52,365 nt of DNA, taken from the NCBI GenBank assembly GCA_024421095.1, contig JAHQYM010000007.1:1-52365 (forward strand), in the 5' to 3' direction. This document shows, in pieces, positions 45,330 to 52,365 of the stretch (the stretch's first letter is position 1; each line of letters opens with the position of its first letter). Both the position numbers and the translations under genes were made by a program. The DNA is from Acidimicrobiia bacterium. GTDB taxonomy: Bacteria > Actinomycetota > Acidimicrobiia > Acidimicrobiales > Aldehydirespiratoraceae. A model generated the notes under the pieces. It saw only the letters and a program-made list of their open reading frames with translations. It was not told where the DNA came from and ran no database searches.

Positions 45330-45551
45330 ATGTTCCATTCGATGATCCAAAAGGTTCGGGGCGTGACGGTTGCTGGGCTCTCGCGTGCCGAGTTGGAAGA
45401 CCTAGTCGCCGGCGCCGGGCGAGTGATCGCCACAACAGCAGCGTCACGACACACCCGTGGTTCAGCATGCGGATCTGCCGGTCTGGAACCTCATCAATTT
45501 CATGCAGTGTCATACCCTGTCAGTAAGGTGTGGTCATGTTCGATTCAATGA
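45330..45551 (+). pseudogene. Truncated DUF222 5' copy (73 codons)
   Basis: It starts MFHSMIQKVRGVTVAGLSRAELEDLVAGAGRV, like the intact gene, then leaves homology and reads through the second hairpin in another frame, stopping at 45551 inside the intact gene. If translated, its ribosomes would pass through the second hairpin and start codon. The start sits after the hairpin CACACC/GGTGTG (45305-45326). Confidence 0.6.
45511..45532 (+). promoter_or_regulatory. Hairpin over the start region of the intact HNH gene
   Basis: CATACC (45511-45516) pairs with GGTGTG (45527-45532), one G-T pair, around the loop CTGTCAGTAA. The ATG is at 45536. The Shine-Dalgarno-like AAGG lies at the base of the 3' arm. 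Loop sequence (GTCAGTAA) and geometry match 2488-2511 and 45305-45326. Confidence 0.5.
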
Positions 45552-46693
45552 TCCAAAAGGTTCGGGGCGTGACGGTTGCTGGGCTCTCGCGTGCCGAGTT
45601 GGAAGACCTAGTCGCCGGCGCCGGGCGGGTGGTGGCGGCGATGGGGGCGTTGCAGACACGGTGCGCGACCGAGATCGAGGCTCTTGATGACGGCGGGATG
45701 AACTCCAAGACGGTGTTGCGCGAGGCGGGTCGCATGTCGACCCGGGCGGCGAACAAGGTCGCCAAGACCGCTGCGGGGCTTGTTGAGTTGCCCAAGCTCG
45801 CGGAGTCGTTGGCTCAAGGCAAGATCACCACAGAGCATGCTGAGGTGGCTGTGAGCGCGGCTGCGAAGACTTCGCCTCAACAAGTCAACGATCAACTGTC
45901 GGGTCTTGCTGAGGAATCGTCGGTTGATACCTTTACAGAGCAGTCACGGCAATGGGTGAACCGCAACCAGCCCGACAACGGCGCCGGACGCTATGAACGG
46001 CAGCGCCGCAACCGGTCGTTGAAGCATTGGGTCAACGACGAGGGCATGGGCGTTCTGCTCGCGGAGCTCGATCCGGTCAGCTACCAACAAGTACGCAAGG
46101 CCGTCGACGTCGAGTATGACCGCCTGTGGCGCGGCGACGGCGGCCGCGACGGCTCCCCCGACGATGTTCGTACATTCCCGCAACGTATGGCCGACGCGTT
46201 CGTGGCTTTGTTGACCAACCCGGCGCGTCGTGGGCCGGGCAGCACTAGGCACCAGCTCATCGCCATAGCCGACATAGAACGCCTCCGCGGCGACAACCCC
46301 ACCGGTGTCGCTGAGATTGTTGGTGGTGAAGCGTTACCGCAGACTGTGCTGGAACGGCTCATCTGCACCGCGGCTGTTACCGGCATCGTGTTCGACGGCA
46401 AGGGACAACCCCTCTGGGTGGGACGCACCCACCGACACGCCACCGAAGCCCAAATCAAAGCCATCATCGCCCGCGACCGGCACTGCCGAGGCAAACACTG
46501 CACCTCCGGACCCGAACGCTGCGAAATACATCACATCGTCCCCTGGGAACAAGGCGGACGAACAGACATCGACGAAATGTGCCTTGCCTGCCCGCTGTGC
46601 CACCACAACATCCACGACCGCGGCTACACCGTCATCAAAACCAACACCGGCTACCAAATCATCAACCCCAACAACCCACCCAACGGCCCCTAA
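45536..46693 (+). CDS. DUF222 / 13E12-type HNH endonuclease
   Basis: 385 residues, normal family length. The DUF222 region spans ~1-280 (LSRAELEDLVAGAGRVVAAMGALQTRCATEIEALDDGG, VGRTHRHATEAQIKAI at its end). The HNH domain is at ~305-365: RDRHCRGKHCTSGPERCEIHHIVPWEQGGRTDIDEMCLACPLCHHNIHDRG, with Cys pairs and the HH/N/H core intact. The ATG at 45536 is chosen by comparison with the other copies. It is the only full copy in a cluster with an inverted and a truncated relative. It ends 17 bp before a three-copy repeat. DNA cleavage is expected; the role is unproven. Confidence 0.88.
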   Translation: MFDSMIQKVRGVTVAGLSRAELEDLVAGAGRVVAAMGALQTRCATEIEALDDGGMNSKTVLREAGRMSTRAANKVAKTAAGLVELPKLAESLAQGKITTEHAEVAVSAAAKTSPQQVNDQLSGLAEESSVDTFTEQSRQWVNRNQPDNGAGRYERQRRNRSLKHWVNDEGMGVLLAELDPVSYQQVRKAVDVEYDRLWRGDGGRDGSPDDVRTFPQRMADAFVALLTNPARRGPGSTRHQLIAIADIERLRGDNPTGVAEIVGGEALPQTVLERLICTAAVTGIVFDGKGQPLWVGRTHRHATEAQIKAIIARDRHCRGKHCTSGPERCEIHHIVPWEQGGRTDIDEMCLACPLCHHNIHDRGYTVIKTNTGYQIINPNNPPNGP

Positions 46694-46709
46694 CCCACCC
46701 ATCCGAAAA

Positions 46710-47168
46710 GGAGTCGTTGGATCGTTGTCAGAAGGCAAGCCTACGCTCTGCCACTAGAAGCACGACACGAACGGCACCGCGCTGGTTCACCCTCAAACGG
46801 CGAATCTCAACATGCCAAACAGATCAAGCGCCTTGCAACGTGGGGTGAAACGCCCCCAAACCCACCCCAGCGACAAGGAGTCGTTGGGTCGCTGTCAGAG
46901 GGCAACTGGATAATCTACCACTGGAGGTATTGACATGGACAGCGCCGCGCTGGCTCACCATGAATCGGCGAATCTCAACTTGTCAGATGGATGGGGCGTC
47001 TTGTTGCGCGGGGCGCCACGCTCCCCCGACAGGAGTCGTCGGGTCGCTGTCAGAGGGCAACTGTATAATCTACCACTGGAGGTATTGACATGGACAGCGC
47101 CGCGCTGGCTCACCATGAATCGGCGAATCTCAACTTGTCAGATGGATGGGGCGTCTTGTTGCGCGGGG
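46710..47168 (+). repeat. Triplicated ~137-bp promoter/leader cassette
   Basis: Three direct copies: 46710-46845 (diverged), 46877-47013 and 47032-47168. The last two differ at only two positions. Each has GGAGTCGT(T/C)GG(G/A)TCG, then CTGTCAGAGGGCAACTG, a (T/G)ATAAT box, ACTGGAGG, and a start codon opening MDSAALAHHESANLNLSDGWGVLLRG. The first copy has lost the ATG (ACG) and its -10 box. The cassettes fill the whole gap between the HNH gene and the large ATPase gene. Confidence 0.8.
47064..47069 (+). promoter_or_regulatory. TATAAT -10 box of cassette copy 3
   Basis: A perfect TATAAT at 47064-47069, 20 bp before the leader ATG at 47090, with ACTGGAGG between as ribosome-binding site. No good TTGACA is seen at 16-18 bp upstream (the region reads GTCGGGTCGCTG), so activation by a regulator is possible. 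Copy 2 has GATAAT at 46909-46914. Confidence 0.45.
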
Positions 47169-47254
47169 TGAAGATGCGGACGAACTCGGAGCCGGCAGGT
47201 GTCAAGACATCGTTGTGTGCGGCTTTCCGGGATACCCAGAGCAGCAAGCCGTGA
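47090..47254 (+). CDS. 54-codon leader ORF overlapping the large ATPase gene
   Basis: It starts at the ATG after GGAGGTATTGAC and reads MDSAALAHHESANLNLSDGWGVLLRG, then a unique tail ending ...DTQSSKP. Its TGA (47252-47254) overlaps the GTG start of the large gene (GTGA), so ribosomes finishing the leader could restart on it. The first 26 codons are shared with the frame at 46935 in cassette copy 2. No family is recognised; it may serve coupling rather than encode a working protein. Confidence 0.45.
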   Translation: MDSAALAHHESANLNLSDGWGVLLRGVKMRTNSEPAGVKTSLCAAFRDTQSSKP

Positions 47255-50200
47255 CGAGCGTGGGCGATTCGGCCAGCGGTACCGAGGCGCTTGGGGCTAC
47301 GGATCCCCAGGCGGATGGCGCGATCGTTGGGACGATCGTCCAACAGAATCTGGATGTCTACCGGGTGTCCCCATCGAGGCTCCAAGAGGACGTCAGCCAG
47401 GAGGCCCAGGTAGCGAGCGACTATCGGGGCCGTCTGGTCTATGAGCTTCTCCAGAATGCTGATGACGCCATGGAATCGTCGGAATCGGACACGGATCGCG
47501 TTGTCTTCGTCATAACCGACGATGCCTTCTGGATGGCGAACTCTGGTCGACCATTGACCGAGGCTGATGTCCAGGGTCTCTGCGGCCTGGGCGCAAGCTC
47601 AAAAGTCGATCCGGCGGGAACCAAGAGGGCATCGATCGGTCACAAGGGCCTTGGTTTCAAGAGCGTCCTTGAGATCACGGACGCTCCGGCGATCTATTCG
47701 CGCACACACTCATTTCGGCTTGGTGAGCGCGAAGCACGACCTCATGTCGAAGAACTCTGGGAAGGACTGGACAGCACTCCGCCGCAGGCCGTGCCAGCGA
47801 TGCGCTTCCCGTCCGTGATCGGAGAAGAGGGCGACGAAGATCGGTGGCCAGCACTGCGCGACAGCGGACTCAACGCGGCCTTTCAGTTCCCCTTCCGTGA
47901 GGATTTCGCGTCCGACCAGCGTGAGGGCTTGACCGACCTCCTGCTGAACCTTCCACTCACCACGGTCCTTTTCCTCAAGCACCTTGAATCGGTAGAAGTC
48001 CGGGGTGATCAGACGAGACGATCAGAGCATCGAGTGTGGAAGATCAGCCGAACGATCCAACGAGAAGGTGAGTGGGTTCCCGTACCAGGTTTGGGAGACT
48101 CAGGCCTCTACAGGGTAACCGTCTCGAATTCGGCCGGTGAGTCCGCCGCCTTCTATATCGCCCACAATGCGAAGGTTCCGATTGGCCCCAACAGAGAAGG
48201 ACTGAGTGGGCCCGCCTGGCAGGGCGTCGACCTCACCGAAGTGTCGATTGCAGTGCTGGAAAACGACCCTGACGATGGTATGCCGAAGGAATGGAGGCGC
48301 TTCCACGTGTTCCTTCCAACTGAAGAGCCTTGTCCGTATCCGATGTTGGTGAACGGAGCGTTTTCCACGGATATGTCTCGTCAACGCATCCGAGTTCGTC
48401 CCGAGCGTGGAGACTACAACTCGCACCTCGTCAGGGAAGCAGCTCGTCTGTTCGTGAACCAGATTCTGCCCGAACTCCAAAGAGACGGTGCGAGCCGAGT
48501 GCTTGCAGCGTTGGACCGTGGAGACGACCCTGACGGAGGAGAAGCAGCAAATCTCCTCCATGACTGCCTCGTCGAGTTACTCGCGGCCGAGCCCCTGATT
48601 CCAACGGAGTCCGGCCACCGGCGGCAGATTGGTGCATGCGCACTTCCTCCATCCCTGTTGGAGAAGGAAGGGGAACTGTTCCGGAAGATGCTGGCGGCGA
48701 ACGCGAAGTGGCGCGAAGCAGAGTTTCCGGACGCCGAGTTCTGTCGTGGCCGCTGGGCCCGAGTTGCTGCTGACCATGGCGCGGCACAGCTCACGCCTGC
48801 CGAGTGCTTGGCGGCCCTGGGCACGCTCACAGACCCAGAGCGAGCATCGATACGGGAGCACGAATCGGGCTTCTACGAGGTGGATCCCGTTCTTGAGTTG
48901 AGCGCACTGCTCTGGGAGCGATCTGACTTTGCTGAACGATCAGAAATCGAGACTGCTGCACGTCGTGAGCAGGTATTTCCTATCCACCGCAACGACGACG
49001 GCAGCGTCCAACGTGTGACGCTGGGCGACGACACGGCGTTCTATCCGCCGCAGTCCGCCAAGCGTGACTTTCCGCTTCGAGGGCTGCAATTCCTCTGCCA
49101 CTCCATCTGCTGGGGTGCGCTGAACAGGAACGAACGCAACGAGAGGCTGGGCGAGCAGATGAAGACCTGGTCGGCTCTGTTCGATATCAAAGAATTCCGA
49201 TTCCAAGAAGTCATGCAAGCATCCGTGCTGCCAGCCCTTGGTTTGACCCCCTCACCGGAGCAACTCTCGTGGCGAGATGAGCTGCGCAGCACAGAGTCTC
49301 TTGCGGCGATATGCCAGTTGGCGGGCGCATTTGTGAAACCCGACAGACCGCTTCGATACCAAAGGCTGCAGAGTGACAGGGCCATCTTCAATCTCAGCCG
49401 ATTGCCGGTGCCGTGCGTGGATCACGAGGGCACGGAGCGATGGGTGCCCGCGTACCAAGCCTACTTCGGTCGGGCGTGGTTGGAGGATGCGTCGTTCGAG
49501 CATGTTGTTGATGCCTTGCCGGAGGACGCTCCGATCGGTGCGTGCTTTCTCGTGTCTCCTGATAAGTTCGTCGGTTTGCTTGATTCGGCCCAGGAGGACC
49601 ACGAGGTCACGACTGATGGTGATGACGACGAAGTAGACCTCGATGAGGACGTTGATCGCGCTCTCGAGACGACCGAGTTTGAGCGTTGGCTCAACTTCCT
49701 GTCCTGGATCGGTGTGAATCGTTCGCTGAGGTTGGTTCACTTCCACGATGTCGAAGACCGCGACTCAGGGTGGTTGACGACAAAAGATCTGCAACAACCC
49801 AAGGGATGGGCCTTCCGCGACCTGGGCGAGACTTGGAGCGAATACTGCGCGGACCTTACGGCCAGGCTCGCTGAACGCTCAGAACGCAACAAAGTCGTGC
49901 CATACCTGTACGAAGTGCATGACCTTGAATTCGCGCTCCAACTCATCGAGGCCGCTCAGCGGGATGCGACAGCAGAGATTGCGACCCGACTGTTCGACCA
50001 CCTCACTATGAACTGGAAGACGTATGCTCCGCTAGCCGATGCCCAGGTCGCCTTGGTTGATGTTCGTAAGTGGCCGGCTGGTCGGAGCAAACCGCAGCGA
50101 GCCACGCCCGAAGAGATCACATCAGTCGGTGACAACCTATGGTTGTATCGGTTGCGCACCAGCAGTGCCTGCCCGACATCCCGAGGACCCCGTCGCCCAG

Positions 50201-52083
50201 AGGCCACATGGCGCCTCACACCAGAACTGGAGCGACGGTTCACCTTTTCTAGAGGACACCGCGATGCGAGCGATTTGGTACCCGTGCTCAAGCAATCGTC
50301 AGATTTATCGGAGAACGACCTCCGAGCATTCTGCGAGCGCCTCGGTATCCACTCCGAAGTCAGCCCCACGACCTTCACGATTGAGGATGCCAGGCTTCTT
50401 TGTGTGCAGATCGAACGGTTATATGGCGACAAAGCGGTTGATGCATCCGATCTACGTAACGTCATCAGGCCTGCATACCGGTCGATGTTCGAATTGTTGA
50501 GCGGTAAGGCGGGATCCGACGCCAGCATTCCTTTGGCGGATTCTCGACTATTGGCCGAAGAGGCTGGCCATCACAAGTTCCTGCCCGCCGTGGAAGTGCT
50601 GTTCGCTTCCACTCCTGGGATCAGGGAGCGCAGTGGCCTGGCCGGAAGCGTTCCTCTCTTTGTCCTTGAAGCCGAACCTGCAGCCTTGGCTCCGCTCGCA
50701 TCCGTGTTCGGCTGCCGAGAACTCGAGATGGTCCTGGAATGGCACCCCAACCCCGGAGGCCCGGTTGGATGTTCCGAACTCGGCGAGATACGACGGGGGA
50801 TGAGTCGATTGGTTCCACCGTTGGCGGCGCGCATCCGTGCCGAACGAAATAATACGCAAGACCTACGGAATCTCCTTGAGTTCGCAGAACAGGTCGAACC
50901 GGTGGAAGAGCTTGAGGTCACCTGCACGCTCGACGGAGAGCCACTCGATCGACATTCGAACCCGGGCTATTACGTGCGTCCTCGGACCCGAGCGAAGAAG
51001 TTTCAAGGCTTCATTGTGTGGACGGGAGCGGGTTGGCCGCCTGACCCAGACACTGCCCAGAGTCTCGCCATGGCCATTGCAGACACGTTAGGGATCAATC
51101 TTGTCGAGACCATTCTCGCGTTCATCACCAGTGACGACAGGCATCGGGTGCAGTTGCTCAACATTGCTGGAGCGTCCGGTCACTACCAGGACGTACTTGT
51201 TGAACTCTCCGAGGATTCGGATGTTCAGGTGGAACTCAAGGCACCGGTCGCTGAACCGACGGCGGCACCTAAGTCGCAGCAACCCCGCGAGGAGGGAATC
51301 CCGAGCGGACCCGATGTCCCACGCCCGGCAACGCCGCCCGTTCCGCTCCACAGTTTCAATTCTCTTCTGCTTGATGGGGAACCTCTGATTGTGACGGGTG
51401 AGCAGGCCAGCGGGGATGGTCGATTAGAGCGATCTGGAGGCCCGGACGGTTCCCCAAGTGCTGCGACGCCAAACAGGGCACCCGCCGGAACCGACCTTTT
51501 GGCCCTAGATGCTCTCGGGATGCAGATCGCTATCGCCTACGAGGCACGGCGTCTCGAGGGGGTTCGCCACTCGGTGACGATTGTCTCGGGAGACATCTTG
51601 CAGGGGGGCGATGGCTCGCTTGCCGATGACACACTTGTTGTGGCTGTCCATACTCCCGACGCAGTTGCTCGCGCCGAGAAACTGAGCGACGTGGTCAAGC
51701 GCGTAATGGAGGACTTGGAGGCCACTGGTGTGAGCCGTGTTCATCCCGGGTTTGACCTGCTGTCAATTCGCGGCGGTGAGATTGACCGCCTGATCGAACT
51801 CAAGTCTTCGGGGGTTGATGCGCGGGTGCAAGCGATGACGTGGAATGAGTGGAAGAGCGCATCACGCAGTGACCTCCGCTCAAGGTTCTGGCTGTATCTG
51901 GTCGGCAACCTTCGTGCCGACCTTGATCATGCATCTCCTTACGTTCGGGCAATCAACGATCCCTTCGGGAGCCTCGTAGGTGAGACGGTCGAGGACCAGC
52001 AAGTGAAACGCGCCGTGCAGATACGCGTGCGGGAGTTTACAACCGCCGAGCATCTCGACCTCACGGTGACTCGCAAATCTTGA
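47251..52083 (+). CDS. Sacsin/HSP90-like GHKL ATPase with C-terminal DUF3883 domain
   Basis: 1,610 residues from the GTG at 47251. Residues ~30-180 form a sacsin-type HATPase: N-box YELLQNADDAME, G1-like DDAFWMANSGRPLTEADVQGLCGLGASSK, and G2 IGHKGLGFKSVLEITDAP. Residues ~180-1380 are a long alpha/beta region without recognised motifs; near ~790 is an acidic stretch (DGDDDEVDLDEDVDRALE). Residues ~1390-1430 are a Pro/Ala linker. Residues ~1430-1610 match DUF3883: GFDLLSIRGGEIDRLIELKSSG (D...ExK, PD-(D/E)XK-like), then MTWNEWKSASRSDLRSRFWLYLVGNL. An ATP-gated nuclease is inferred. Related proteins lie in variable, often defence-rich islands. Here it follows mobile DUF222-HNH copies and a repeated leader cassette, with no helicase or methylase partner in view. 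Confidence 0.8.
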   Translation: MTSVGDSASGTEALGATDPQADGAIVGTIVQQNLDVYRVSPSRLQEDVSQEAQVASDYRGRLVYELLQNADDAMESSESDTDRVVFVITDDAFWMANSGRPLTEADVQGLCGLGASSKVDPAGTKRASIGHKGLGFKSVLEITDAPAIYSRTHSFRLGEREARPHVEELWEGLDSTPPQAVPAMRFPSVIGEEGDEDRWPALRDSGLNAAFQFPFREDFASDQREGLTDLLLNLPLTTVLFLKHLESVEVRGDQTRRSEHRVWKISRTIQREGEWVPVPGLGDSGLYRVTVSNSAGESAAFYIAHNAKVPIGPNREGLSGPAWQGVDLTEVSIAVLENDPDDGMPKEWRRFHVFLPTEEPCPYPMLVNGAFSTDMSRQRIRVRPERGDYNSHLVREAARLFVNQILPELQRDGASRVLAALDRGDDPDGGEAANLLHDCLVELLAAEPLIPTESGHRRQIGACALPPSLLEKEGELFRKMLAANAKWREAEFPDAEFCRGRWARVAADHGAAQLTPAECLAALGTLTDPERASIREHESGFYEVDPVLELSALLWERSDFAERSEIETAARREQVFPIHRNDDGSVQRVTLGDDTAFYPPQSAKRDFPLRGLQFLCHSICWGALNRNERNERLGEQMKTWSALFDIKEFRFQEVMQASVLPALGLTPSPEQLSWRDELRSTESLAAICQLAGAFVKPDRPLRYQRLQSDRAIFNLSRLPVPCVDHEGTERWVPAYQAYFGRAWLEDASFEHVVDALPEDAPIGACFLVSPDKFVGLLDSAQEDHEVTTDGDDDEVDLDEDVDRALETTEFERWLNFLSWIGVNRSLRLVHFHDVEDRDSGWLTTKDLQQPKGWAFRDLGETWSEYCADLTARLAERSERNKVVPYLYEVHDLEFALQLIEAAQRDATAEIATRLFDHLTMNWKTYAPLADAQVALVDVRKWPAGRSKPQRATPEEITSVGDNLWLYRLRTSSACPTSRGPRRPEATWRLTPELERRFTFSRGHRDASDLVPVLKQSSDLSENDLRAFCERLGIHSEVSPTTFTIEDARLLCVQIERLYGDKAVDASDLRNVIRPAYRSMFELLSGKAGSDASIPLADSRLLAEEAGHHKFLPAVEVLFASTPGIRERSGLAGSVPLFVLEAEPAALAPLASVFGCRELEMVLEWHPNPGGPVGCSELGEIRRGMSRLVPPLAARIRAERNNTQDLRNLLEFAEQVEPVEELEVTCTLDGEPLDRHSNPGYYVRPRTRAKKFQGFIVWTGAGWPPDPDTAQSLAMAIADTLGINLVETILAFITSDDRHRVQLLNIAGASGHYQDVLVELSEDSDVQVELKAPVAEPTAAPKSQQPREEGIPSGPDVPRPATPPVPLHSFNSLLLDGEPLIVTGEQASGDGRLERSGGPDGSPSAATPNRAPAGTDLLALDALGMQIAIAYEARRLEGVRHSVTIVSGDILQGGDGSLADDTLVVAVHTPDAVARAEKLSDVVKRVMEDLEATGVSRVHPGFDLLSIRGGEIDRLIELKSSGVDARVQAMTWNEWKSASRSDLRSRFWLYLVGNLRADLDHASPYVRAINDPFGSLVGETVEDQQVKRAVQIRVREFTTAEHLDLTVTRKS

Positions 52084-52093
52084 TCGTTCACGA

Positions 52094-52113
52094 TTTTCGA
52101 GCCTGCGCGTAAA
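52094..52113 (+). repeat. 20-bp motif, copy 2 (matches 699-718)
   Basis: Same sequence and orientation as 699-718, 11 bp after the large gene's stop. The following ~130 bases hold no gene but include GCAAAC/GTTTGC arms (around 52173 and 52207) that could form a hairpin, as in copy 1. Its position just before a new start codon suggests the left end of an insertion sequence. Confidence 0.5.
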
Positions 52114-52245
52114 GGTGGCGTGGGGGTGATTGTGGGTACCTGACTGGGGTTTGGGTCCGAGTGCGGCGATGCAAACGGCCTGCTTTTTCCTGATCGCAGT
52201 GTTCGGGGTTTGCGGTTTGGGTTGGGTTGTGCTATTGTCTGGTTG

Positions 52246-52365
52246 ATGACTTTTGATTTGTCTGCGACACTAACCCTTTTGGAAGGATTACGTAATGATG
52301 TTCGTTGCCCATCACAGGATAGCCCGCAGCGGCTCGGGCGTTACTTCCTCGGGCGTTGACTTAGT
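52246..52365 (+). CDS. Possible 5' end of a gene running off the window
   Basis: Two frames compete. An ATG at 52295, 6 bp after GGAAGGA, opens MMFVAHHRIARSGSGVTSSG and stays open to the window edge. An ATG at 52246 opens MTFDLSATLTLLEGLRND and stops at 52359. The better ribosome-binding site favours the first. Following the 20-bp motif, it may be a transposase, but too little is visible to name it. Confidence 0.3.

Larger units (their letters stand above)
45265..45627 (+). repeat. 157-bp tandem duplication of the DUF222-HNH 5' end
   Basis: 45265-45421 and 45471-45627 are copies with a 206-bp period and only a few mismatches. Each contains the upstream region, the hairpin, the start codon and about 30 codons of the DUF222-HNH gene. 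The first copy is cut off after its 30th codon and followed by about 50 unrelated bases. The stretch 45084-45264 shows no gene. Confidence 0.8.

Noticed and set aside
45137-45526. 129-codon frame spanning both DUF222 5' duplicates
   Set aside because: It repeats the same peptide twice in a non-DUF222 frame and has no start signal; it is a by-product of the duplication.
46710-47168. CRISPR array
   Set aside because: Only three copies of ~137 bp with short spacers (31 and 18 bp), no cas genes, and the repeats contain promoter and coding signals. No CRISPR array was found elsewhere in the window.

Overview
The window reads as a chromosome segment of a rod-shaped, mycothiol- and F420-using actinobacterium. 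It is most like a moderate-GC member of the Acidimicrobiia or a relative. The reasons are: two LLM-class F420-dependent oxidoreductases, an S-(hydroxymethyl)mycothiol dehydrogenase paired with a metallo-beta-lactamase hydrolase, class II DAHP synthase, an LCP/LytR_C protein between nadD and rsfS, DUF222-HNH genes, and a complete mreBCD-mrdA-rodA elongation cluster. The class-level assignment is inference.

Layout. (1) 1-5 kb is an accessory edge: a frameshifted secreted protein, an orphan gene, a decayed ISL3 transposase, and a DUF222-HNH gene with a Ser-rich tail and duplicated 3' repeats. (2) 5-14 kb holds metabolic genes (LLM oxidoreductase, rhomboid protease, mscR and its MBL partner, FabH, PAC2, a second LLM oxidoreductase, a membrane glycosyltransferase-like protein) with one IS3 remnant. 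(3) 14.1-25.4 kb holds tRNA-Ala(GGC), nadD-LCP-rsfS, a group-2-like sigma factor with a strong terminator, aroF, proA-moxR-VWA, and murJ-pspA. (4) 25.4-41.5 kb is an almost gap-free minus-strand housekeeping block transcribed tig-clpP-clpX-folC-ndk-mreB-mreC-mreD-mrdA-rodA-rng-rplU-rpmA-obgE-proB. It covers protein folding and turnover, wall elongation, ribosome assembly and proline synthesis.

(5) 41.5-52.4 kb is a mobile or defence-like island that looks richer in G+C by eye. It opens with an 18-bp tandem repeat directly beside tig. Then come broken genes (F420 hydrogenase/dehydrogenase beta N-terminus, cis-3-hydroxyproline dehydratase-like, IS30 and IS3 transposase C-termini, an RCC1 repeat, a winged-helix fragment). 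An intact AAA ATPase with a DUF4143 domain follows, then a set of duplicated and inverted DUF222-HNH copies around one intact copy. Last is a triplicated ~137-bp promoter/leader cassette feeding a 1,610-residue protein that joins a sacsin/HSP90-like ATPase to a DUF3883 nuclease-like domain.

The best candidates for something undescribed are that large ATPase-nuclease with its repeated leader cassette, and the small hairpin that covers the ribosome-binding region of every DUF222-HNH copy here. Functions for these are inferred from visible motifs only; no database search was possible.
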